DNA from: Hyphomicrobiales bacterium
GTDB taxonomy: Bacteria; Pseudomonadota; Alphaproteobacteria; Rhizobiales; Devosiaceae
Length of the DNA: 64,000 nt
Direction of reading: 5' to 3'
Assembly (NCBI GenBank): GCA_026981645.1
Contig: JALSII010000006.1
Location: 62,001-126,000 of the forward strand
The position numbers and the translations under genes were made by a program. Position 1 is the first letter of the stretch, and the number at the start of each line of letters is the position of its first letter. The notes beneath the pieces were generated by a model. That model was not told the DNA's origin, made no database searches, and worked only from the letters and a program-made list of their open reading frames with translations. Shown piece by piece: positions 9,252 to 18,104 of this stretch.

Positions 9252-9358
9252 GTTCCAACGCTAAATTTTTGAGTGGGCCGTTGGGCGGCTTTCAAAAACC
9301 GTAGCAGTTACGGGTAAACAAAGGCTTTTTAACAAGTCAGAAACCTAAAACCTCGTCC

Positions 9359-9844
9359 TTAGGAAGCTACGACCTTCCAGGTGCCGTCAATATCACGACA
9401 GCTGGTACCACTTTGAGAGAGCTCTTCCTCTCCAACTTTGACCTCATGAACAAACTCGCGGCAGTCACGACTATTTACACGCACAAAAGGACCCACGGTT
9501 ATTTTACCGGTTGCGCCCTTGTCTCCACTCCAGCGCCGGGGTGCACCGGGGCGACCAAATTGCAGGGCGTAAAATTGCGCGCTGGCAGCTTCTGACTTTT
9601 CGTTTTCGCTCAACTTCGCAAAAGCCTGAGCGTTGATGAACAGCGAGGCGTCCGTAGATTGACGGGCTGCCTGCGTTGTTGCGCCGGGAACTGAGGCCTG
9701 CAGAGGCGTTGCAGCAACCGGTGGAGTGAGCGTGGCAATGCTTTGATTGGCCGGAAAGCCGACTGTGCGTGAGCAGGCACCCACCGCAAACACAGCAGCA
9801 AGCATAACGAAACTTTTCACAATTTTGATTTTGGTCACATGCAT
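9359..9844 (-). CDS. Surface-antigen-type lipoprotein
   Basis: This 161-residue protein has a lipoprotein signal: a basic start (MHVTKIKIVKS), a hydrophobic core and a lipobox VGAC giving a lipidated cysteine near residue 24. The C-terminal part (NSRDCREFVHEVKVGEEELS ... GTSCRDIDGTWKVV) matches the pattern of the RT0821/Lpp0805 17-kDa surface-protein family, with two cysteines and a terminal W. A Pro/Ala/Thr-rich linker separates the two parts. It probably sits in the outer membrane facing the periplasm. It lies downstream of the two-component genes on the same strand. An alternative GTG start at 9838 would change only two residues. Confidence 0.75.
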   Translation of the reverse strand: MHVTKIKIVKSFVMLAAVFAVGACSRTVGFPANQSIATLTPPVAATPLQASVPGATTQAARQSTDASLFINAQAFAKLSENEKSEAASAQFYALQFGRPGAPRRWSGDKGATGKITVGPFVRVNSRDCREFVHEVKVGEEELSQSGTSCRDIDGTWKVVAS

Positions 9845-9897
9845 ATCATTTCACTAACAGTTGTGGTGGAAAAGCGTAGTATACCAAGGCCGGGACC

Positions 9898-11247
9898 CTA
9901 AACACCTGCAACAGGCAGAACCAGCCGCACCTCCAGCCCTCCCTGTGGGGATGGATGCAATGACAAGGTTCCACCATAGACGTCTACCAGCTCCTTGACT
10001 ATATCAAGACCAAGACCGCTCCCGGGGGTCTTTTCATCCAGCCGCACGCCCCGGCGCAGCACAGCCTTCATTTCTGTTTCATTCAGGCCGCGCCCGTCAT
10101 CATTGATCGCGATCAAGACCTTTTTTTGACCTGACACCCGGGTTTGCTCAACAATAATAGCAACAGATGATTTTGACCACTTGCAAGCGTTGTCAAGCAA
10201 ATTCCCGACCATCTCCTCAAGGTCACTTTCCTCCCCCCGGAACCAGGGTGCCCCATCCACTGGCAATTCAAGACCAATGTCCCGGTCGGAATGAATTTTT
10301 TCCATTACCCTGACCAGGCGTTCAATGACTTCCCCGGTGTCTGCTTTTTGCCCGATCACCGCCGTTCGGGCCGACATTTGCGCCCGATCCAGATAAGTCT
10401 TGACCTGACTGTTCATTTTTTCCACCTCACCACGAACAACTCCGGCAAACTCCTCTTCTCTGCCTGCCGCTTCGTTGCGCAATACCGCCAGCGGGGTTTT
10501 TAATCCGTGAGCGAGGTTTCCCACCTGGTTCCTTGCGCGTTCAACAATTTCAGTGTTGGCTCTGAGTAGTTCATTGAGTTCGTCGGCGAGGGGAACCAGT
10601 TCGCTTGGGAAATCCCCCTCAACCCGTCTGGCACCTCCCGAACGAACGTTTTCTATGGCCTTGCTCAGCTTTTGAACCGGACGCAGCGCCACCCGGGCAA
10701 CAATGGCACTCATGATGGCCAGCATTGCCCCCACGGCCCCCAAAACCACAAGGGTCTGTCCACGAAACTGTCCCGTCAGGGTTGCGATCTCATCAAGGTT
10801 CCCTGCAACTGCATAAATCAGCTCCTGGTCACCAATAGTCACTTTTCGTTCAATCATGCGGATACGGGTATCAAAATCATCAATGGCGATACCCGTGCGC
10901 GCATTCCTGTCATTAAACGGCCCCGAAATTCTTGGCATCACACTCCCGATGAGCGAATTTGACAGGTTGAGGGGCAGGCCGACTTCGTCCGTTATCTGCC
11001 AGTACCAGCCCGACGCGGGGCGGGTAAAGCGAGGATCGGCGGCAGAAAGACCGGGCGCTTCGGGCGCTCCATTTTCCAGAGTACGCGCCACGAGTGTTTC
11101 CAGATTGAAGTTGAGCGCTTCGGACAGGCTTCTATCAAGCGCCCGGGAATAAAGCGCTGCCAGCAAAAAAGCTGTTGCAACGAGGGCCACAACCAGCCAT
11201 GCCAGCGACAGCCAGAACAATCTGGCTGCAATAGAGCCTTTTCTCAT
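9898..11247 (-). CDS. Sensor histidine kinase, FeuQ/PhoQ-like
   Basis: This 449-residue inner-membrane kinase has an N-terminal helix (residues about 11-33), a periplasmic sensor region to about 160, a second helix (TLVVLGAVGAMLAIMSAIVA) and a HAMP linker. The phosphoacceptor box is NLAHGLKTPLAVLRNEA, whose His is followed by Gly-Leu-Lys-Thr-Pro as in PhoQ-type kinases. The ATP-binding core shows the N box (NLLDNACKW), G1 (INDDGRGL) and G2 (GSGLGLDIV). The ATG overlaps the stop of the upstream response regulator gene by four bases. The pair resembles rhizobial FeuPQ, linked there to iron, osmotic or envelope responses; the signal here is not shown. Confidence 0.9.
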   Translation of the reverse strand: MRKGSIAARLFWLSLAWLVVALVATAFLLAALYSRALDRSLSEALNFNLETLVARTLENGAPEAPGLSAADPRFTRPASGWYWQITDEVGLPLNLSNSLIGSVMPRISGPFNDRNARTGIAIDDFDTRIRMIERKVTIGDQELIYAVAGNLDEIATLTGQFRGQTLVVLGAVGAMLAIMSAIVARVALRPVQKLSKAIENVRSGGARRVEGDFPSELVPLADELNELLRANTEIVERARNQVGNLAHGLKTPLAVLRNEAAGREEEFAGVVRGEVEKMNSQVKTYLDRAQMSARTAVIGQKADTGEVIERLVRVMEKIHSDRDIGLELPVDGAPWFRGEESDLEEMVGNLLDNACKWSKSSVAIIVEQTRVSGQKKVLIAINDDGRGLNETEMKAVLRRGVRLDEKTPGSGLGLDIVKELVDVYGGTLSLHPSPQGGLEVRLVLPVAGV

Positions 11248-11906
11248 TGGCAGTCGTTGATCTGGTAGCCCAAGCCGCGAACGGTCTCAATACAATTCTT
11301 GGGCAGTTTCTTGCGCAGGCGCCCGACAAAAACTTCAATGGTGTTGGAGTCCCGGTCAAAATCCTGATCATAAAGATGCTCAGTCAGTTCGGTACGGGAG
11401 ACAACCTTTCCCTTGTGGTGCATCAGATAGGCAAGAAGGCGGAACTCGTGAGAGGTTAGCCTGAGCGCCTTGCCTTCGACCGTGACCCGGCCTGCCCCCA
11501 TATCCAGACGCACCTCGCCAATTTGTATCTCGTTTGACGCATGCCCAGCCGCGCGCCGGACCAAAGCGCGGATACGAGCCAGAATTTCCTCCATGTGGAA
11601 GGGTTTGGCGACGTAGTCGTCGGCTCCGGCGTCTATGCCCTGAACCTTATCGCTCCAGCGATCCCGCGCAGTGAGAATAAGCACCGGCATATCCCGCCCG
11701 TCGCGCCGCCATGCTTCAAGGACGCTCAGCCCATCCATCTGCGGCAGGCCAATATCCAGAACCACCGCATCATAGGGCTCGGTGTCGCCAAGAAAATGCC
11801 CCTCCTCGCCATCGAAGGCCACATCAACAACATAGTCCGCGTCTTCGAGCGCATCCTTGATCTGCCTGTTCAGGTTAACGTCATCTTCAACCACAAGAAT
11901 GCGCAT
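11244..11906 (-). CDS. OmpR-family response regulator, FeuP-like
   Basis: This 220-residue regulator has a receiver domain (residues 1-115) with the acidic pair ED at 8-9, phosphoacceptor D51 in VVLDIGLPQ and the conserved K in VAKPF. It is followed by a winged-helix DNA-binding domain (SHEFRLLAYLMHHKGKVVSR ... NTIEVFVGRLRKKL). It is encoded just upstream of, and overlapping, its kinase, and a small secreted protein gene precedes it by 21 bases. FeuP is the nearest match by overall pattern; a PhoP-type role is also possible. Confidence 0.92.
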   Translation of the reverse strand: MRILVVEDDVNLNRQIKDALEDADYVVDVAFDGEEGHFLGDTEPYDAVVLDIGLPQMDGLSVLEAWRRDGRDMPVLILTARDRWSDKVQGIDAGADDYVAKPFHMEEILARIRALVRRAAGHASNEIQIGEVRLDMGAGRVTVEGKALRLTSHEFRLLAYLMHHKGKVVSRTELTEHLYDQDFDRDSNTIEVFVGRLRKKLPKNCIETVRGLGYQINDCQ

Positions 11907-11927
11907 GGACTGATTCCCCTCTGGTAA

Positions 11928-12251
11928 CTAGCCGCCAATGTAGGGGGCACCATCTGTTGCGCGCAAGACATAAGTCCTGGTCTGACCGTAAGCATCAAGC
12001 GTATCAAAATAATAGTAGGGCTGGCCGTTTATCTGGCAAACACGCAAGTTGAAAGTCTGCTGCGGATTAAATCCGGCCTGTTGGGCAAGTTGGGGCAAAG
12101 AACGAAACTGCCCGCCGGCTACCGCCGCGGCGATGGAGCGATTGTCGAGACACGGCCCGGCAGCCTGGGCCTGCACAGCGCCAACCCCGGCGAGCAAAAA
12201 CAGAACCCCGGCAAGCGCCAAACCCACAATTTGATATGATGTTTTTTTCAT
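11928..12251 (-). CDS. Small secreted protein, PepSY-like, upstream of the two-component genes
   Basis: This 107-residue protein has a clear signal peptide (MKKTSYQIVGLALAGVLFLL, cleavage after AQA). The mature part has two cysteines and the segment YYYFDTLDAYGQTRTYVLRA, which recalls PepSY-type beta hairpins that modulate proteases or sensors in the periplasm. I chose the ATG at 12251 because it begins a typical signal peptide; the longer in-frame extension to 12302 does not. Its position 21 bases before the regulator and kinase suggests a ligand, inhibitor or target of the sensor. That role is inferred from context only. Confidence 0.6.
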   Translation of the reverse strand: MKKTSYQIVGLALAGVLFLLAGVGAVQAQAAGPCLDNRSIAAAVAGGQFRSLPQLAQQAGFNPQQTFNLRVCQINGQPYYYFDTLDAYGQTRTYVLRATDGAPYIGG

Positions 12252-12303
12252 ATGGAAAATATAACTCCGGTCACCTGAACTCCACATGAACGAAATCTGC
12301 AAT

Positions 12304-12489
12304 TCAAGCGCTCAGAATATCTGACTTTATGCCCCGGCGCAAAAACAATATGGCGAGTGCTTCGACCATCAGTTGCCCGGCGGATTGTCCGTTAAAACCG
12401 GGCAGGTCTACGCCCAGCATCTGCCCCAGACCGGCTATGAGCATGGCAAAGGCAACGATATAGGTTTTATAGCCGGAAAGAATGTTCAT
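12304..12489 (-). CDS. Possible internally initiated holin (61 residues) within the lysis gene
   Basis: An in-frame ATG at 12489 begins MNILSGYKTYIVAFAMLIAG, a compact protein with a hydrophobic N-terminal helix, a second hydrophobic stretch (LMVEALAILFL) and a charged end (RRGIKSD), as expected of a small phage-type holin. A strong ribosome binding site lies eight bases upstream. The segment could therefore be made alone as well as fused to the endolysin. Separate production is inferred; the fusion reading frame is certain in this sequence. Confidence 0.5.
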   Translation of the reverse strand: MNILSGYKTYIVAFAMLIAGLGQMLGVDLPGFNGQSAGQLMVEALAILFLRRGIKSDILSA

Positions 12490-13071
12490 GATTGATTCTC
12501 CTTTGTTTGTGTCTTGGGTAATATCGGCTTGACGTTCAGCTCCGGCCATTGCCAGAGCGCGATCCTGGACTGTTGAAACGCGACGGGTCCATCCCCGCCC
12601 GAACGTGGCGAAGGAGCGCAGGCGAGAGAGAAAATTCAGCCGGGTCTGGCAGAGAGATCTGATGAGTTCTGCCACATTCTTTTTTCGAATTTCTGTTCGC
12701 AAGGCTGTAAGCGTCAGCGGGCCGACAATGCCGTCGGCGCGGGTTCCGAGAAGAGTTTGCAGATATTGAATGGCGCGCTGGGGGCCGCTATTCACCGCGA
12801 AGTCAAAAACGGCCAGATCCAGACCCGGCGCAAGCAAGTCGGCGCGACATCTGTCCCAGTAAAGTGAGCGATAGATGCGGGCGGCTTCAGTTCGCTTCAG
12901 GGTTCTCACATCCTCTTTGGGCAATTGCCACCAGGGGGACACCCGGCGCCAGCGGGCCAGGGTTTTGCGTGTTATGCCCATATTGGTTGCACCGCCCGGA
13001 TCACTTGGATGGTCCACATAACCACCCTCGTGGCGTAACACTTCCGCCAGACATTCCTCAAACCTTGTCAT
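12304..13071 (-). CDS. GTA lysis protein: GH108 endolysin fused to a holin-like membrane tail
   Basis: This 255-residue protein is the distal gene of the cluster. Residues about 1-90 are a glycoside hydrolase 108 domain with the catalytic-type RHEGGYVDHPSDPGGATNMG. A PG_binding_3 domain follows (FDFAVNSGPQRAIQYLQTLL, GTRADGIVGPLT). From residue 195 the frame continues into a membrane segment (MNILSGYKTYIVAFAMLIAG) that looks like a separate phage holin. RcGTA encodes endolysin and holin separately; here the frame is open through both. The ATG at 13071 matches the family start and overlaps the fibre gene by 14 bases. It would hydrolyse peptidoglycan to release particles. Confidence 0.85.
   Translation of the reverse strand: MTRFEECLAEVLRHEGGYVDHPSDPGGATNMGITRKTLARWRRVSPWWQLPKEDVRTLKRTEAARIYRSLYWDRCRADLLAPGLDLAVFDFAVNSGPQRAIQYLQTLLGTRADGIVGPLTLTALRTEIRKKNVAELIRSLCQTRLNFLSRLRSFATFGRGWTRRVSTVQDRALAMAGAERQADITQDTNKGESIMNILSGYKTYIVAFAMLIAGLGQMLGVDLPGFNGQSAGQLMVEALAILFLRRGIKSDILSA
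12498..12503 (-). promoter_or_regulatory. Internal Shine-Dalgarno for the holin part
   Basis: On the minus strand AAGGAG sits eight bases before the internal ATG at 12489. It is stronger than the site before the full-length start at 13071 and falls in a spacer (TQDTNKGES) between the two protein domains, as if two genes had become joined. Confidence 0.6.
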
Positions 13072-14251
13072 TCTTGACAACTCCTGGATTCTGACGGGCG
13101 CCCATCGCCTGTTCGAGTTGCTCAATGCGTTTCATTGCCTCTTGCAGGACGCCAAAGGCCTTGAGATAAAGAATTGAGTATTTGATGCTCAACAGACCGT
13201 TTTCGTTTTCAGACACGAGGCCGGGGCAGACTTTTTGGGTCTCCTGAGCGATTAGCCCCAGATGAACCGGACTGTCAGATTTTTTTTCAATATCTGCCTT
13301 GAGCCTGTAGTTGCAGAGGCGTAGCTGGCTGATATCTTCCCACTGGCTGCGGGCAGGGCGAATATCCTGTTTGAGGGAAATATCGGAGAGAGAGCCATAA
13401 TTGTTATTGGTATTTTCCACATCGCCGTCACCGCGAATAATACATTTATCAACGCCCGCTGCATTCCGGATTCGCAAGGGTTTATCCCCGCTACCCCCAT
13501 CGCCATCAATAGTTACAGCGGTGGCCCCCGCTCCTGCCGGGCCAACCACATGCAGTATGGAAACAGGCGTACCAGAGTGACCAATGGACATTTTATTTTC
13601 GACTATGAGGTCACCACTACCCTTGTTTATGCGCAATGCTTCAAAGGTTGTGGTGAAATTATCCGGCGAGACCTTTATGTGAAAGTCATCATCCCCTGTC
13701 AGCCCGAATTCCGCCCGGCCGGAAAATCCGACCTGAAACAAATGTGACGCGGTTCCAGCCGACGCAGACTTGTTTATTTTAACACGCATATCTCCGGTGC
13801 CCGAACCATCATAACTGAACAGCGCGGCGTCAGAGGAAACCGAGAGCTTGTTGGTTGCGTCCGCAGTGGTATTGACGCCAAGCAGCGCGATATTTTGGAA
13901 CTGGGTGAACTGAGGCGAATAGCCCGTCCATGCGCCCGAGTTATAGATAAACAAGGCACTCAATGCCTTGTCCCACATCAGCCACCCCTCGAATGGGGCA
14001 ACATAGCGCCAGCCACCCTGCGTCCACATGGCGAGCTTTCCATCCTGCCCCGACCAGTCGCCCGTGGCTCCTGCTCCCAGCGCATATGTTGCGCCCAGTG
14101 AAGGAGCGCCGGGAGGCGTCACAGCACCCTGCATTTCAACGCTCGTCTGAATGAGGGCATCAAGCGTTGCCAGCGCTTCATTGTGAGTTATGTGCTTGAG
14201 AGCCTGATCGCTTTCGATGAGTGGCAAATCCAAACGTGGGGTATTAGCCAT
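13058..14251 (-). CDS. GTA tail fibre: DUF2793 head-binding part with S74 self-cleaving chaperone
   Basis: This 397-residue protein starts with a DUF2793 domain (residues about 1-120, MANTPRLDLPLIESDQALKH, GWRYVAPFEGWLMWD). DUF2793 is also found in the RcGTA tail-fibre protein encoded away from its main cluster. A beta-rich middle follows. The last 109 residues form an intramolecular chaperone of endosialidase (peptidase S74) domain: the SDISLKQDI cleavage-type motif at about residue 289, LGLIAQETQ, and a C-terminal coiled coil (LQEAMKRIEQLEQAM). Such domains trimerise the fibre and then cut themselves off. The start overlaps the g15 end by eight bases and the end overlaps the lysis gene, tying it to the operon. 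It probably binds recipient-cell surface polymers. Confidence 0.85.
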   Translation of the reverse strand: MANTPRLDLPLIESDQALKHITHNEALATLDALIQTSVEMQGAVTPPGAPSLGATYALGAGATGDWSGQDGKLAMWTQGGWRYVAPFEGWLMWDKALSALFIYNSGAWTGYSPQFTQFQNIALLGVNTTADATNKLSVSSDAALFSYDGSGTGDMRVKINKSASAGTASHLFQVGFSGRAEFGLTGDDDFHIKVSPDNFTTTFEALRINKGSGDLIVENKMSIGHSGTPVSILHVVGPAGAGATAVTIDGDGGSGDKPLRIRNAAGVDKCIIRGDGDVENTNNNYGSLSDISLKQDIRPARSQWEDISQLRLCNYRLKADIEKKSDSPVHLGLIAQETQKVCPGLVSENENGLLSIKYSILYLKAFGVLQEAMKRIEQLEQAMGARQNPGVVKNDKV

Positions 14252-17200
14252 TGAATGCTCCTGTTGAAGGGTGTCCGGGACCGAGCGCAGCGCTCACCTG
14301 CTGAACACTGAAATTGAAAACCGGAAGGGAAGCCCCGAAGTCAGCGATCTGATCGCTGGCGGTGTAGGTCCATGAGCTCGAATTCGTCATACTCTGCCTG
14401 ACCAGGGTGCTGCCGTTGAATATGTTCAGCGCGTACAACTCCGGCACAAAATCGAGCGGCACCCCCGCCCCGACCCAGCTATCGCCCCCAATCTGGGTTC
14501 GGCGTTTCCACTGCAAGTGGATATCCTCGCCGCCCGCAATTCTGTCAGCCTTGAGATTCACCGGTGCCAGAGGCAGGGCAATATCCAATGACAAATGGTA
14601 TGACAGCGTTTGCCCCACCGCATCAAAACCACCGGCGAAAGCTCTCAGGGCAAGTGTGGTCTCGAGCTGCGAACTGGTCACGGGAGTGGATAAAAGTGAC
14701 TGGTCAAACAAGATGACACGATTTCCACTTGAGCACATCTGGAGTGCCTGCCTTTGAGTTTGCTGCACGCCTCTGAGCAAATTTGTTAGCCGGTAGGAGC
14801 CGGGCGAGAGCAACTCGGCGGAAGTAAAGCCGATAATCTCCCATTCTCCGCCATCCTTGCGCACCCCAAGCCGATTGGCTCCGTTCAAGACTTCAAGCTC
14901 AGAGGTTGAAGCCAGATGCCCTCCATAAACTGTAAGCAGGATTTCGCTTTTTCTGTCCCATACCGCCCCGATTGCAGGTTGCAGCGCCTGCGTTATCTCC
15001 CCCATGGTTGCGCGGGATTCAAGAGTGCCAAAATCAACACCGGTTGTTTCGTTCTTTAATCGAACCGCACCTGGCCAGGGGTCGGCAAATGCTCCAAATA
15101 CAAGTCGGGTTCCATCGACCTCTCCTCCACTGCCAGGGAGGTGCATGACGATAATTTCCGGTAACGAAGCAATCTGGGGCACATTGGCCGGCGTGGCCCT
15201 CAAGTCCGCAGAAAAAGACACCGGGGTGCTATCATGGCGCACCTGAGCGGAGACCTTTAAGCTCTGACCCGTGCGGACCTGGGTCAGCCGGAAGGGTCCA
15301 TCCCGTTGCGAAACAACATCCAGGCGATCTCCGATTTCAACCGCCTGCAAAGACGGTGGCAAGGCCAATTCCAGTGTGTCGGTTGGCTGGAGGCCCTGCA
15401 GCAACGTTTCTGCTGCGTAACGCGCCTGGGGAATATCCAGCACCAGATTTGTTCCCATTCCGGTCTGTACTGGATTGGAGGAAATCAGGGCTGTCACGCT
15501 GGCACTCTGATAATCCCTCATCTTCTCCATATACCCAAAGGAGAGACCACCGATCATTTCACCCCTGTTGGGGCTCTGCCGGGTGATCAGGGGAGAATCA
15601 TGCACTGCCAGAAAGTCTGCAGAAACAGATATTTCAGAAGCTTCACCCGGATTAATAGTGCGCAGTCCTGATGGAGTGTCGCGCAGAAACAATCCGCTTG
15701 CCCCAAGCAGCGGCTCGATTGCAGCACGCAAAGAGATGATTCCGGCAATCTGGGCGCCATACACCAAGGGGGGTGCGGCGCTCAGGGCAGAAAACGAAAC
15801 ATCATAGTCGGCAGCCATTGCTGCAATCAGTTCATCGCTGGCAAGGGCACCCAGGCGTCCGGTCAGCCAGTGCCCGGTTTCATGATTTGCACCATCAGCC
15901 CAGACATCTCTTCGGGCTGGGAACGCGGGATAGGGCCGCGCATCCCAGGTCCAGACAAACAGACGATCCGGGTCAACCATACGTCCGCTATATTGCGACG
16001 ATTCAGGGTTATTGGAGCCAGTGAAAAACAAAGTTTCCGGCTGCCACCACCGGTGGTGAGCGCGCAGATATTGCCGTTGAACAAGGGGGTCGGGGGTGCC
16101 ATCAGAAAAAGGCGGCGTCGCGTTTTCGGAACTTTTTGGATCTCCAAAAAGGTTGGGGCTATTGGGGCCTTTATCAACTGCGCCGCACCCCAGTTCTGTC
16201 AGCCATATCGGTTTGCTCTGAGCTGTCCAACCGGTAGGTACTGCATCTCGCACCCCACCCACCCGGTTATGATGGAGGTTGCTCCACCAGTTCACCAGGT
16301 CCTTATATCGCCAAACCCAGGGTTCACCATATGTGCCATCAGTGATAGGCGTTCTAACTCCCGCGTTCCTGTCTGCGTCCGAGGCATAGTACCAAGCAAA
16401 CCCCTCCCCACCAGCTATGTTGGCGTTCAGATAATCTATTTCCTGAGAATAGCTGGCGATCTCTGCATCCGGCTCATCGGCAACCCCACGCCAGTCGGAC
16501 AGGGGCATATAATTGTCGATGCCCACGGCATCGATATTGGCGCTGGCCCAGAGCGGGTCCAGATGGAACAGTTTGTCCCCGGGCGCATCGGAAGGCTGAA
16601 ACCCTGAATATTCCGACCAGTCGGCAGCGTAACTGAGCCTGGTTCCACTGCCCACAATCGCGCGGACATCGTCCACAAGATCAATCAGGTCTGAAACGAA
16701 GGGAAAACTTGTTTGGCTATCCCGCAACCAGGTCAAGCCGCGCATTTCCGAGCCAATGAGCATGGCGTTCACGCCACCGGCCATAGTAGAAAGTTTTGCA
16801 TAGTGAAGCACCATGCGCCGGTAACCCCAATCCAGCGGGCCTGTATAGTTCACGGTCGTACCAGCGTCCTGAAAATCGCTGACATTTGCTGTGCCGACAA
16901 AAGCATCAGTCTGGGCTTTGAGGGCGCTTGTTTTGTCAGGCGACCCCGCTTCGCCTGGTGCCGGGTTACAGGTGATACGGCCCCGCCATGGATAAGCTGG
17001 CTGTCCACTGACCCCGGTATAGGGGTCAGTCAACGAGTTTGATTGCTCAATATCCATCAGAACGAAAGGATAGAGCGTGACCTTGAGACCGCGGGCCTTC
17101 AAGTCAGTTATGGCTGCCAGAACCGCCCCGTCTGAGGGCGTGCCGCCATAGGCAGGACCACCCTGATATTGTGTCATCACCGGGACCTGACTCCGGTCCA

Positions 17201-18101
17201 TTCCCGACACCTGCCATTGCACTCCTTCAATCTGGCGGGTCGAATTTTCTACTCTGGGCTGAATGAGACACTGCCCGCACCTCAAGTCATTACCAAACCA
17301 GGCGACAACCAGCGCCACATGTTCAAGATTGGGGCACAGAGCCTGCAATTCGTTCAGCGACAGGGTCCAGTCTGAGGTCTGACCCAGCAGGTGTGTGTTT
17401 TCACTTCGGGTGGCGCCAAATCCAACAATTTGAACCCGCGGTTCGGGGTCATAGCCAAATTCCGTGGCACCAGGAATAATTGTGATAGCCCTGATGGCCG
17501 GTTCCAGTTCGCCGACAACGCGGCATAATTCAACACTGATGTTGGGGATGCGGTTCCCGAACTGACCCAGGGGCAAACCATCAAAAACCAGATAGCACAA
17601 ACCGCGATAGGCGGGCGTATTGCCAGCGCCCTGCTTGGCCTGGATGAGACTGTCAGGGGACTGATTTTTTGTGCCCCGGTGGAACCTGAAGTTCAGTCCC
17701 TCGGTTTCCAGCAAGCGTCCGTCGGCCCAGATCCGCCCGATATGAGCAACTTCCCCCTGGCAAAGGGCAATGGCAAAATTGGCAACTATTTCTTCGTTTT
17801 CTTCTGAGGACAGTCCTTTGGAGCCACTGGTCTCCACGGTCTGGCGTTCAAGATTAGTAGCCCATATGATATTTCCCGCAACGCGGTTCCAGCCATAGAT
17901 GCGGGGGATAACGCCGCCTTCAGAAGAGCTCAACAGGCGCACATCAGAAGGGGTGGAAGCTTCGGTATCCTCACCAAAAATAGCGTTGTCAACAATGCTT
18001 CCGGCCAGCGCACCCAACGCACGCCCGATGGTTGCGCCAACCGGGCCGCCAACAAGGCTTCCGGCAAACTGACCGGCGACAGATAGGGCAAGTGTTGCCA
18101 T
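14244..18101 (-). CDS. GTA megatron/baseplate protein g15 with TIM-barrel-like domain
   Basis: This 1285-residue protein is the largest in the cluster and matches RcGTA g15 in position and length. A glycine/alanine-rich hydrophobic N-terminus (VGGPVGATIGRALGALAGSI) is followed by a beta-rich region. A glycosidase-like TIM barrel then spans about residues 430-740 (SYAADWSEYSGFQPSDA, WASANIDAVGIDNYMPLSDW, PIWLTELGCGAVD). Phage tail-3-type and Rcc01698-type C-terminal domains follow. Proteins of this family form the central baseplate and tail spike through which DNA leaves. The start lies three bases after the g14 stop. Confidence 0.93.
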   Translation of the reverse strand: MATLALSVAGQFAGSLVGGPVGATIGRALGALAGSIVDNAIFGEDTEASTPSDVRLLSSSEGGVIPRIYGWNRVAGNIIWATNLERQTVETSGSKGLSSEENEEIVANFAIALCQGEVAHIGRIWADGRLLETEGLNFRFHRGTKNQSPDSLIQAKQGAGNTPAYRGLCYLVFDGLPLGQFGNRIPNISVELCRVVGELEPAIRAITIIPGATEFGYDPEPRVQIVGFGATRSENTHLLGQTSDWTLSLNELQALCPNLEHVALVVAWFGNDLRCGQCLIQPRVENSTRQIEGVQWQVSGMDRSQVPVMTQYQGGPAYGGTPSDGAVLAAITDLKARGLKVTLYPFVLMDIEQSNSLTDPYTGVSGQPAYPWRGRITCNPAPGEAGSPDKTSALKAQTDAFVGTANVSDFQDAGTTVNYTGPLDWGYRRMVLHYAKLSTMAGGVNAMLIGSEMRGLTWLRDSQTSFPFVSDLIDLVDDVRAIVGSGTRLSYAADWSEYSGFQPSDAPGDKLFHLDPLWASANIDAVGIDNYMPLSDWRGVADEPDAEIASYSQEIDYLNANIAGGEGFAWYYASDADRNAGVRTPITDGTYGEPWVWRYKDLVNWWSNLHHNRVGGVRDAVPTGWTAQSKPIWLTELGCGAVDKGPNSPNLFGDPKSSENATPPFSDGTPDPLVQRQYLRAHHRWWQPETLFFTGSNNPESSQYSGRMVDPDRLFVWTWDARPYPAFPARRDVWADGANHETGHWLTGRLGALASDELIAAMAADYDVSFSALSAAPPLVYGAQIAGIISLRAAIEPLLGASGLFLRDTPSGLRTINPGEASEISVSADFLAVHDSPLITRQSPNRGEMIGGLSFGYMEKMRDYQSASVTALISSNPVQTGMGTNLVLDIPQARYAAETLLQGLQPTDTLELALPPSLQAVEIGDRLDVVSQRDGPFRLTQVRTGQSLKVSAQVRHDSTPVSFSADLRATPANVPQIASLPEIIVMHLPGSGGEVDGTRLVFGAFADPWPGAVRLKNETTGVDFGTLESRATMGEITQALQPAIGAVWDRKSEILLTVYGGHLASTSELEVLNGANRLGVRKDGGEWEIIGFTSAELLSPGSYRLTNLLRGVQQTQRQALQMCSSGNRVILFDQSLLSTPVTSSQLETTLALRAFAGGFDAVGQTLSYHLSLDIALPLAPVNLKADRIAGGEDIHLQWKRRTQIGGDSWVGAGVPLDFVPELYALNIFNGSTLVRQSMTNSSSWTYTASDQIADFGASLPVFNFSVQQVSAALGPGHPSTGAFNG

Positions 18102-18104
18102 GTT

